This document shows, piece after piece, positions 1 through 5,033 of a stretch of 6,046 bases of DNA. Source of the DNA: Lachnospiraceae bacterium UBA3643. Lineage in GTDB: Bacteria > Bacillota > Clostridia > Lachnospirales > Lachnospiraceae. Within the stretch, counting starts at the first letter, position 1. Every line of letters begins with the position of its first letter. Made by a program: the position numbers and the translations under genes. A model generated the notes under the pieces. It ran no database searches. It saw nothing but the letters and a program-made list of their open reading frames with translations, and was not told the DNA's origin. The stretch spans positions 1 to 6,046 of the forward strand of contig DFKO01000029.1 in the NCBI GenBank assembly GCA_002373855.1, given 5' to 3'.

Positions 1-412
1 TTATCAGTGTGTTTTTAATATCTTCCGGAGATCCCTCACCCTTAAGGAAGAGCTTTACCATCTCTCCGCCAAAGACCGCAAAAACAACGGCTGTCAGAGC
101 CGATATAATGATGTTTACAACGATTTTGGCACGGAGGGTATATCTGACTCCCTCCATATCCCCGGTACCGTGATACTGGGCCGTAAATATGCCTATTCCG
201 GCAGACGCGCCGAACGTCAGGAGGTAATATACAAATATGAGCTGATTGGCAATAGCTACACCCGAAAGTGCATTTGTACCGACCTGGCCGATCATCAGAT
301 TATCGAGGAGGTTTACAAAATTGGAGATACCGTTCTGTATCATTATGGGCAGTGCCAGCCCGAGCACCATACTATAAAATTGTCTGTCACCTATTAAACT
401 GCTTTTTTTCAT
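1..412 (-). CDS. MATE family efflux transporter, N-terminal part (cut by window edge)
   Basis: Read on the minus strand, an open frame starts with ATG at 412-410 (MKKSSLIGDRQFYS) and runs off the left edge after 137 residues. Seen: a helix with LALPIMIQNGISNFVN (about residues 19-34), then LLDNLMIGQVG (35-45), a second helix region (about 50-80) and a third (about 96-116). The order [LA]LPI-x-[IL]QN followed by D-[NT]-[LI]-M-[IV]-G is the hallmark of the start of MATE transporters, which are 12-helix membrane antiporters that export drugs or metabolites using a Na+ or H+ gradient. The substrate cannot be told from this part. Family members have about 440-460 residues, so roughly 300 are missing beyond the window. 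No Shine-Dalgarno sequence precedes the ATG, and the promoter is almost touching it (see 422-450). The next in-frame ATG (codon 15) would remove the usual cytoplasmic lead-in, so the first ATG is preferred. It is divergent from the ABC exporter at 569. Confidence 0.93.
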   Translation of the reverse strand, partial: MKKSSLIGDRQFYSMVLGLALPIMIQNGISNFVNLLDNLMIGQVGTNALSGVAIANQLIFVYYLLTFGASAGIGIFTAQYHGTGDMEGVRYTLRAKIVVNIIISALTAVVFAVFGGEMVKLFLKGEGSPEDIKNTLI

Positions 413-421
413 GGTTAATGA

Positions 422-450
422 ATTTTAGTCTTTTATAAAGAGTGTGTCAA
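422..450 (-). promoter_or_regulatory. Sigma-A promoter of the MATE gene (TTGACA-N17-TAAAAT)
   Basis: On the minus strand a perfect -35 TTGACA (450-445) is followed after exactly 17 bases by TAAAAT (427-422), one mismatch from the -10 consensus. Transcription should begin near 416-414, only about 2-4 bases before the ATG at 412. There is no room for a ribosome binding site, so the predicted mRNA is leaderless or nearly so. The start site is inferred from normal -10 spacing. Confidence 0.75.
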
Positions 451-480
451 GGGATGTGTTATTCACATAATTTTCACACA
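442..480. repeat. Nested dyad in the divergent MATE/ABC intergenic region (possible operator)
   Basis: An inner perfect inverted repeat ATGTG-N5-CACAT (454-458 and 464-468) is flanked by outer arms GTGTG/CACAC (442-446 and 475-479) or TGTGT/ACACA (443-447 and 476-480). All are centred at about 461. The left outer arm overlaps the -35 box of the MATE promoter (445-450). This is the form expected of an operator bound by a dimeric repressor, but no regulator gene is in the window and the arms are short and partly low complexity. Confidence 0.35.
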
Positions 481-498
481 TAAAACCTATATCATACT

Positions 499-526
499 TT
501 TTTACTCAGTTCTAAATTTGTATAAT
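499..526 (+). promoter_or_regulatory. Probable promoter of the ABC exporter genes
   Basis: A perfect -10 TATAAT lies at 521-526. The best -35 at acceptable spacing is the weak TTTTTA at 499-504 (16-base spacer). Transcription would begin near 533, giving a leader of about 36 bases before the ATG at 569. The -10 is convincing; the -35 is poor, so an activator may be needed or the promoter may be weak. Confidence 0.5.
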
Positions 527-557
527 TACATTAAATATGCGTGTGACAACCATACAT

Positions 558-565
558 GGAGAGAG
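558..565 (+). promoter_or_regulatory. Ribosome binding site that fixes the ABC ATPase start
   Basis: GGAGAGAG lies with its GGAG core 7 bases before the ATG at 569. The open frame could be extended back to a TTG at 518, but that codon abuts the -10 box at 521-526 and has no Shine-Dalgarno sequence. This site therefore decides in favour of 569. Confidence 0.85.
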
Positions 566-568
566 ATT

Positions 569-1285
569 ATGATTAAAGCAGAACATTTAAAAATGGTATA
601 CGGAGGCACATTTACCTCGGTGGATGACCTCAGTTTCCACATCGGAAAAGGAGAGATTGTGGGCTTTGTAGGTCCTAACGGAGCCGGTAAGACAACTGTC
701 ATAAAGATGCTGACAGGTATACTAAAGCCTACGGAAGGAAAGGCTGTTATCAACGGTTATGACATAGTAAAGGATGATCTTAAGGCTAAATCAAGTCTTG
801 CTTATGTGGCCGACAATCCCGATCTGCTCCTTCAGCTTAAGGGAATAGAATATATTAATTTTATCGCGGATATTTACGGTATATCTTCTGAGGAAAGGGC
901 AGGACGTATAGAGGAACTGTCAAAGAGATTTGGAATGGAAGAGGCTCTTGATAAATCGATGAGAGAGTATTCCCACGGAATGCGCCAGAAGCTCATGATA
1001 ATAGCAGCTCTCGTCCACAATCCGCCTGTATGGATCTTAGATGAGCCGATGACTGGTCTCGATCCCCAGGCAGCTTTTGAATTAAAGGAGATGATGAGAG
1101 AGCATGCCGCAAAAGGCAACTGCGTGCTTTTCTCAACCCATGTACTTGAGGTAGCCGAGAAGCTCTGCGACCGTATCCTTATCATCAACCATGGTCATGA
1201 GCTTTATCAGGGAACTCTTGAAGAGTTAGAGAGCAGACATCCCGGTGAGGATCTTGAAAAGATATTCCTCGAGATGATTAAGTAA
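569..1285 (+). CDS. ABC exporter ATP-binding protein
   Basis: This is a 238-residue nucleotide-binding domain that would power a membrane exporter by ATP hydrolysis at the cytoplasmic face. Visible motifs in order: aromatic A-loop residue Y11, Walker A GPNGAGKTT (35-43), signature YSHGMRQKL (134-142, the GMRQ variant common in ABC-2 type and bacitracin-type exporters), Walker B and catalytic glutamate in ILDEP (156-160, E159), D-loop GLDP (163-166), and switch histidine in STH (H191). The segment where the Q-loop is expected reads VADNPDLL (80-87) with no glutamine at the usual place, a substitution I recall from exporter ATPases of the EcsA/YthP type. The length is normal for a stand-alone ATPase. 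The permease follows after 23 bp without a terminator, so the two should form one transporter. The substrate is unknown. No regulator or sensor kinase is seen next to it. Confidence 0.95.
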   Translation: MIKAEHLKMVYGGTFTSVDDLSFHIGKGEIVGFVGPNGAGKTTVIKMLTGILKPTEGKAVINGYDIVKDDLKAKSSLAYVADNPDLLLQLKGIEYINFIADIYGISSEERAGRIEELSKRFGMEEALDKSMREYSHGMRQKLMIIAALVHNPPVWILDEPMTGLDPQAAFELKEMMREHAAKGNCVLFSTHVLEVAEKLCDRILIINHGHELYQGTLEELESRHPGEDLEKIFLEMIK

Positions 1286-1308
1286 ATATTTTTTTAAAGG
1301 CTTAATAT

Positions 1309-2970
1309 ATGAAAAACATTCTATCACTTTATCATGTACTGACAAGAAATGCCGAGATGCGTGTACCCACAAAGGGAGAGCGCGGCCGGATGTATATATC
1401 AATAGGTATCATTGCAGTGGCGTGCATTATGTTGCCGTGCTGTTTTATAGTAGGATTTATCAGCTATATGATGACGGAAGCCCTTAAGATAGCGGGCAAT
1501 CCCGGTGCAGGCATACTTGCCGAGCTTCATATTATGTCGGCATTCTCTGTAGTATTCGGTATGCTGGTTGTATTTGCCATACTGTTTTTCTCATCTGATA
1601 GGGAGCACATGATGCCGCTACCCTTTAAGAGCCACGAACTGTTCCTGGCTAAATTCCTTTTTGCATTTATGGCAGAGAGCGTGATGGAATTTCTGATCCT
1701 GGCATCTATGTTTATAGGATTTCACATATCATACGGTTTTTCCGTTACGGGTGTACTCACCGGTATAGTGGGTACGTTTCTGATACCCATGGTACCTATG
1801 GCATACTGCACAATCATAGGGCTCATACTCCTAGTGGTACTGCGAAATGTAAAGAACGGTAATATATTTAATTATGTATCAACAGTGACGCTTATTCTGT
1901 TTACTTTGCTGTTTCTTTATTCTTTCAAGGATTTCGGAAGCATATCCGTAGAAAATTATGTGACATCACTCTCGGATAATTCCAACATGTTTACAAATGT
2001 CTTAAATAAAGTATTTTTCACGGTGCCCCTCCTTACAAATACACTGGCAGAAGGCGGCAATCTCCTGTATCTGATTGTATATATTCTGGCAAGCCTTGGC
2101 GTAGTAGGCATTATGACGCTGCTCAGCCATTTCACATACAGGGAAGCACTTTATACAATAGGCAGGCTTGGTTCCGGTAAAAAGAAAACGGATATCAGAA
2201 AACTTTCTGAAACCCAGAGAAGTGTTGTTTCCTCATACTTTAAAAAGGAACTCCTGGTGCTGCTTCGGACCAAGGCGTATGCCAATAACTGCGTATATAT
2301 AAACTTGCTCTGGCCTGTACTCCTTGTGGCTTTTATCCTGTATTACAGGGACAGTGAGAATTTTATCCATTTTCAGAACCTGTTTGCCGGATATTCATAT
2401 CCGAGGGCATATATGATCATGACCATTGTCATGGTGCTCCTGGCCTTTATCGCATCGGCCATGAATTCACTGGCATCCACATCGATTACGAGAGAAGGTC
2501 TCCATTACGACCTGATCAAGTATATACCGGTCCCTTACAGTACTCAGATTTATGTGAAAGGTCTTGTGGCGATGGTACTTGCTTTTCCGCCACTTTTGCT
2601 GTGTGACATAATACTTGTTGTCACATTCAGGATGGATCTTGTATGGATCATATATTATGCATTTATCACTTTCGGATCGCTGATCGCCACGACGATGATG
2701 GGACTCATCCTTGATACTTCCCATCCGCATTCTGACTGGGATGACGAGTACAGTGCATTGCGAGGTAATTTAAATACATTCTTTAACATGGCTCTTATCA
2801 TGGTTGTCTCACTCCTTGTATGTGCCATCGGATTTATGCTTGATTATTTCCTCGGAATAGGTATAGTGGCATTTCATCTGTATATGATGATCATGGTCGG
2901 TATAATGGCAGCAGCTTCATATCTGTACGGCGCTCCAAAGACTCTGAAGAATCTTGAAGAGCTTGAATGA
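1309..2970 (+). CDS. ABC exporter permease, large duplicated form (ABC_tran_2-like)
   Basis: This is a 553-residue integral membrane protein, very probably the channel partner of the ATPase just upstream. Its ATG at 1309 has AAAGG at 1296-1300, 8 bases before. I count about 12 hydrophobic segments (roughly 28-56, 75-95, 112-140, 145-178, 188-205, 252-272, 327-346, 366-390, 415-440, 444-468, 494-512, 516-538). A long polar region (about 280-325) divides it into halves. The motif SDREHMMPLPFKSHELFLAKF (split here as SDREHMMPLPF, 96-106, and KSHELFLAKF, 107-116) contains a Leu-Pro and an Ala-Lys step typical of this class. A related motif, REGLHYDLIKYIPVPYSTQ (395-413), occurs in the second half, which suggests an internal duplication. 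ABC-2 permeases are usually half this size and act as dimers, so this form may be a fused pair. From memory it fits the Pfam family ABC_tran_2. The substrate is unknown. Confidence 0.85.
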   Translation: MKNILSLYHVLTRNAEMRVPTKGERGRMYISIGIIAVACIMLPCCFIVGFISYMMTEALKIAGNPGAGILAELHIMSAFSVVFGMLVVFAILFFSSDREHMMPLPFKSHELFLAKFLFAFMAESVMEFLILASMFIGFHISYGFSVTGVLTGIVGTFLIPMVPMAYCTIIGLILLVVLRNVKNGNIFNYVSTVTLILFTLLFLYSFKDFGSISVENYVTSLSDNSNMFTNVLNKVFFTVPLLTNTLAEGGNLLYLIVYILASLGVVGIMTLLSHFTYREALYTIGRLGSGKKKTDIRKLSETQRSVVSSYFKKELLVLLRTKAYANNCVYINLLWPVLLVAFILYYRDSENFIHFQNLFAGYSYPRAYMIMTIVMVLLAFIASAMNSLASTSITREGLHYDLIKYIPVPYSTQIYVKGLVAMVLAFPPLLLCDIILVVTFRMDLVWIIYYAFITFGSLIATTMMGLILDTSHPHSDWDDEYSALRGNLNTFFNMALIMVVSLLVCAIGFMLDYFLGIGIVAFHLYMMIMVGIMAAASYLYGAPKTLKNLEELE

Positions 2971-2980
2971 TGGAAAATCC

Positions 2981-3006
2981 GATTTGTGATATAGATTTGT
3001 GATATA
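2981..3006 (+). repeat. Perfect tandem repeat of 13 bp (GATTTGTGATATA x2)
   Basis: GATTTGTGATATA at 2981-2993 is repeated without gap at 2994-3006, between the permease stop and the DUF2812-like gene. Each copy carries TGATATA, the left part of an extended -10 element (TGN-TATAAT). The second copy is completed to a perfect TGATATAAT (3000-3008); the first gives TGATATAGA (2987-2995). Confidence 0.95.
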
Positions 3007-3008
3007 AT
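3000..3008 (+). promoter_or_regulatory. Extended -10 promoter element for the DUF2812-like gene
   Basis: TGATATAAT is a perfect extended -10 (TG at 3000-3001, TATAAT at 3003-3008). No good -35 is found 16-18 bases upstream, which an extended -10 can tolerate. Transcription would start near 3015, with about 27 bases of leader before the ATG at 3042. The gene may thus be expressed alone as well as by read-through from the exporter genes, since no terminator is seen after 2970. Confidence 0.55.
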
Positions 3009-3041
3009 CGAGTAAATGCTTGTTTATCCGGGGGAATATAT

Positions 3042-3569
3042 ATGAAGGTAAAGAGATGGCTTGTCGCATTAAAGAAAATAGTTCCGACTGAGATGGAGAG
3101 ATATCTCGAGGAGATGGCTGCTGAGGGATATCAGCTAAAGAGCGTCGGGGAGATGGGACTGTTTTATTTTGAGTTTGATGAGACTGAAAATAAAAAGAGT
3201 AAATATGTCGTGGATATTTCGGCATTGCCCAAAGTGAGCTATATGGAGACTCTCCTTAAAAAAGAGTGGGAGTACCTGGGCAGGACGGGCAACTGCTATA
3301 TATGGCGTAAAAATTATGAAGATAAGAGACCTGAGGATTTTGCGGATAAGATATGCCGTAAGAAACACTGCTTCAGATTGGGGATGATATTTGCTCTGTT
3401 TGCTATACTCATCGGTATCCTGATGTGTGGACTCGGATGGGGTATTATGTTTGAGCTGCGCCAGGGTGTAAAGGATCATATACTGGCATACGGGATAGAG
3501 ATAATTCTTCAGATACCATTTCTGATATATTTTATCTGGGGAGCCCGTAAACTTCTGGCAGAGCGATAA
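3042..3569 (+). CDS. DUF2812-like membrane-anchored protein
   Basis: This is a 175-residue protein with a soluble N-terminal part and two hydrophobic helices (about 111-137 and 146-168). The N-terminal part has the pattern I associate with DUF2812: MERYLEEMAAEGYQLKSVGE (18-37), an aromatic-rich strand LFYFEFDE (40-47), then KKEWEYLGRTGNCYIWRKN (73-91), resembling the family's W-E-[YF]-[VL] and [YF]-x-[FW]-R-K motif. The molecular function of DUF2812 is unknown. Members are often encoded beside PadR-type regulators and ABC exporters, but no PadR gene is visible here. The start has GGGGGA at 3030-3035, 6 bases before the ATG. It lies 71 bp after the permease on the same strand, with its own promoter-like element, so it is probably linked to the exporter. 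The topology (N-terminal domain and C-terminus both cytoplasmic) is inferred. Confidence 0.75.
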   Translation: MKVKRWLVALKKIVPTEMERYLEEMAAEGYQLKSVGEMGLFYFEFDETENKKSKYVVDISALPKVSYMETLLKKEWEYLGRTGNCYIWRKNYEDKRPEDFADKICRKKHCFRLGMIFALFAILIGILMCGLGWGIMFELRQGVKDHILAYGIEIILQIPFLIYFIWGARKLLAER

Positions 3570-3581
3570 ATAACGGCTATA

Positions 3582-3627
3582 TGTCAATTTGCATATTTTG
3601 TTGTATAAAATAATGTGGATATTGACA
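3582..3627. repeat. Imperfect inverted repeat overlapping the livJ -35 box (possible operator)
   Basis: The left arm TGTCAATTTGCATATT (3582-3597) and the right arm AATGTGGATATTGACA (3612-3627) match as inverted copies at 13 of 16 positions, with a perfect outer 7 bp (TGTCAAT/ATTGACA) and a 14-base centre. The right arm ends exactly in the -35 TTGACA of the livJ promoter, so a protein bound here would control it. A second, weaker promoter-like pair sits inside (TGTCAA 3582-3587, 18-base spacer, TAAAAT 3606-3611). The region is AT-rich, which lowers the significance of the match. Confidence 0.4.
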
Positions 3628-3650
3628 AAAATTTATCTTCTACTTAAAAT
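3622..3650 (+). promoter_or_regulatory. Sigma-A promoter of the liv operon (TTGACA-N17-TAAAAT)
   Basis: A perfect -35 TTGACA (3622-3627) is followed after 17 bases by TAAAAT (3645-3650). Both boxes and the spacing are the same as in the MATE promoter. Transcription would begin near 3657, so the leader before the livJ ATG is about 68 bases and contains the hairpin at 3669-3692. Confidence 0.8.
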
Positions 3651-3668
3651 AACATAGGTAAGCAAGGG

Positions 3669-3696
3669 AGCCTTCCAACGTACCGGGAGGCTTTTT
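3669..3696 (+). terminator. Terminator-like hairpin in the livJ leader (candidate attenuator)
   Basis: AGCCTTCC (3669-3676) pairs with GGGAGGCT (3685-3692) over 8 bp including one U-G pair, with an 8-base loop, followed at once by a run of five T (3692-3696). This is the form of an intrinsic terminator. It lies downstream of the best promoter and upstream of the livJ ribosome site (GGAG 3713-3716). It could end read-through from the DUF2812-like gene, or act as an attenuator on the liv transcript. A small competing hairpin (AAGG 3664-3667 with CCTT 3671-3674) is possible but weak. No leader peptide and no T-box motif are seen. Confidence 0.6.
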
Positions 3697-3724
3697 ATGT
3701 TTAACTAAGAGAGGAGAAAAAGAA

Positions 3725-4945
3725 ATGATGAAAAAAGTTTTATCGGTTCTCGTAGCAGGCGTAATGGCACTTTCAATAGTTGCATGCGGCGCTACAAACG
3801 ATGCTTCTGCAAACACAGGTGCAGATGCAAACAACAACACAACAGCTGACGGAAGCCTTACAGGTACTCTTAAGCTCGGTATGATCGGACCTCTTACAGG
3901 AGGAGCTGCTCTTTACGGTAACGCTGTAGACCACGGTGTACAGATCGCTGTAGAAGAGATCAATGCACTCGGTACAGACTTCCAGATTGATTACCAGGCA
4001 GAGGATGACGAGCATGATGCAGAGAAGTCTGTAAATGCTTACAACCAGCTTAAAGACTGGGGCGCACAGGTTATCGCAGGTACAGTTACAACAACACCCT
4101 GTATAGCAGTTTCAGCAGAGGCTTACAGCGACAGAATGTTCATGCTCACACCTTCTGCATCTTCAACAGATGTAACTGCAAACAAGGACAACATGTTCCA
4201 GCTCTGCTTCTCGGATCCCAACCAGGGTTCTGCATCAGCAAAGTACATCGCTGAGAACAACCTTGCAACAGATGTAGCCATTATCTACAACAACTCTGAT
4301 GCATACTCATCAGGTATCTATCAGACATTCGTAGATGCAGCAGCAGAAGTTGGCTTAAACATTGTATCTACAACAACATTTACAGATGATACTCAGAACG
4401 ATTTCTCTGTACAGCTTGCTGACATACAGCAGAGTGGAGCAGAGCTCGTATTCCTTCCTATCTACTATCAGGCAGCTTCACTTATCTTCCAGCAGGCTGA
4501 TCAGATCGGTCTTGATGTTAAGTGGTTTGGTGTAGATGGTATGGACGGTATCCTTTCACTTGAAGGATTTGATACATCACTTGCTGAGGGCGTAATGCTC
4601 CTCACACCTTTCGCAGCAGACGCAACAGATGATCTTACTGTTAACTTTGTTACAAAGTTCGAGGAGAAGTTTGGCGAGACACCTATCCAGTTCGCAGCTG
4701 ACGGATATGACTGCCCTTACGCTATCTACAGAGCACTTGAGTACTACGCAGCAAACAACGGTGGTCTTGATGTTACAGATATGAGCAACGAGGAGCTCTG
4801 TGAGATCCTTATCTCTGTATTTACAGATCCCGGATTCTCATGCGACGGTGTTACAGGTCTTGCAATGAGCTGGAATGCAGCCGGCGAGGTTAACAAGGCA
4901 CCTAAGGCGGTAGTTATCGAGAACGGTGTTTACGTAGGTCTTTAA
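3725..4945 (+). CDS. livJ: Branched-chain amino-acid type ABC transporter substrate-binding lipoprotein
   Basis: This is a 406-residue extracytoplasmic binding protein that would capture leucine, isoleucine, valine or a related compound and deliver it to LivH/LivM. The N-terminus MMKKVLSVLVAGVMALSIVAC is a lipoprotein signal: MMKK, a hydrophobic core and lipobox IVAC with C21 as the lipidated residue. A Gly/Asn/Ala/Thr-rich linker (22-45) follows. The type I periplasmic-binding fold (Peripla_BP_6) begins with LKLGMIGPLTGGAALYG (49-65) and includes IAVEEINALG (74-83), AGTVTTTPCIAVS (118-130), LTPSASSTDVT (141-151, the likely ligand-binding Ser/Thr loop), NNSDAYSSG (189-197), GVDGMDG (269-275) and FAADGYDCPYAIYRAL (323-338). 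The start has GGAG at 3713-3716, 8 bases before the first of two adjacent ATGs. Codon use differs from its neighbours: Asn, Tyr and Phe are mostly AAC, TAC and TTC, and ATA is rare, as in highly expressed genes. Other ligands of the family (amides, urea, aromatic acids) are not excluded. Confidence 0.92.
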   Translation: MMKKVLSVLVAGVMALSIVACGATNDASANTGADANNNTTADGSLTGTLKLGMIGPLTGGAALYGNAVDHGVQIAVEEINALGTDFQIDYQAEDDEHDAEKSVNAYNQLKDWGAQVIAGTVTTTPCIAVSAEAYSDRMFMLTPSASSTDVTANKDNMFQLCFSDPNQGSASAKYIAENNLATDVAIIYNNSDAYSSGIYQTFVDAAAEVGLNIVSTTTFTDDTQNDFSVQLADIQQSGAELVFLPIYYQAASLIFQQADQIGLDVKWFGVDGMDGILSLEGFDTSLAEGVMLLTPFAADATDDLTVNFVTKFEEKFGETPIQFAADGYDCPYAIYRALEYYAANNGGLDVTDMSNEELCEILISVFTDPGFSCDGVTGLAMSWNAAGEVNKAPKAVVIENGVYVGL

Positions 4946-4953
4946 TTAAAAGA

Positions 4954-4971
4954 TTTATCTTTACAGATAAA
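4954..4971 (+). other. Small AT-rich hairpin after livJ
   Basis: TTTATCT (4954-4960) and AGATAAA (4965-4971) form a 7-bp stem with loop TTAC, 9 bases after the livJ stop. The stem is AU-rich and weak by itself. It stands just before the strong hairpin at 4988 and might help protect the livJ 3' end. Confidence 0.4.
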
Positions 4972-4987
4972 AGATTTTGTCCAAAAA

Positions 4988-5016
4988 CCGGGGACTTTTT
5001 AGTCCCCGGGTATTTT
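4988..5016 (+). terminator. Strong intercistronic hairpin between livJ and livH (partial terminator or mRNA stabiliser)
   Basis: CCGGGGACT (4988-4996) and AGTCCCCGG (5001-5009) form a perfect 9-bp GC-rich stem with a TTTT loop, followed by GTATTTT (5010-5016). The tail is a poor T-run, so termination is probably incomplete. Since livH and livM continue on the same strand and no promoter is seen in the gap, the likely role is to reduce transcription into the permeases or to shield the livJ mRNA 3' end. Both would give the excess of binding protein usual in such importers. Confidence 0.7.
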
Positions 5017-5020
5017 GGGG

Positions 5021-5027
5021 AAAGAGG
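5021..5027 (+). promoter_or_regulatory. Ribosome binding site that fixes the livH GTG start
   Basis: AAAGAGG ends 6 bases before GTG at 5034. The frame is open back to a TTG at 4977, but that extension would run through the hairpin at 4988-5009 and add a polar stretch absent from LivH proteins. The ATG at 5029 is out of frame and meets a stop after three codons. Confidence 0.75.
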
Positions 5028-5033
5028 TATGAA

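Noticed and set aside
170..397. Plus-strand open frame of 75 codons inside the MATE gene
   Set aside because: It lies antisense to a clear MATE coding frame, starts from a non-ATG codon, and the peptide resembles no family I know.
518..568. 17-codon upstream extension of the ABC ATPase from a TTG codon
   Set aside because: It abuts and then runs through the TATAAT at 521-526, has no ribosome site, and the ATG at 569 with GGAGAG gives the usual N-terminus of such ATPases.
874..1188. Minus-strand open frame opposite the ABC ATPase
   Set aside because: It is the complement of conserved ATPase motifs (signature to Walker B) with Ser/Ile-rich composition typical of shadow frames.
2984..2989. TTGTGA as a -35 box for the -10 at 3003-3008
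   Set aside because: The spacer would be 13 bases, too short for sigma-A; the element is better read as an extended -10.
3135..3587. 150-codon minus-strand frame across the DUF2812-like gene
   Set aside because: The plus-strand frame has a good ribosome site, promoter element and family-like motifs; the minus frame has none of these.
3582..3611. Second upstream livJ promoter (TGTCAA-N18-TAAAAT)
   Set aside because: Both boxes are weaker than those at 3622-3650 and the region is AT-rich, so chance matches are likely. It is mentioned only within the inverted-repeat entry.
3657..3724. T-box or leader-peptide attenuation for livJ
   Set aside because: The leader lacks the T-box core (AGGGTGGNACCGCG-like) and is far too short. 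There is no start codon followed by Leu/Ile/Val codons before the hairpin.
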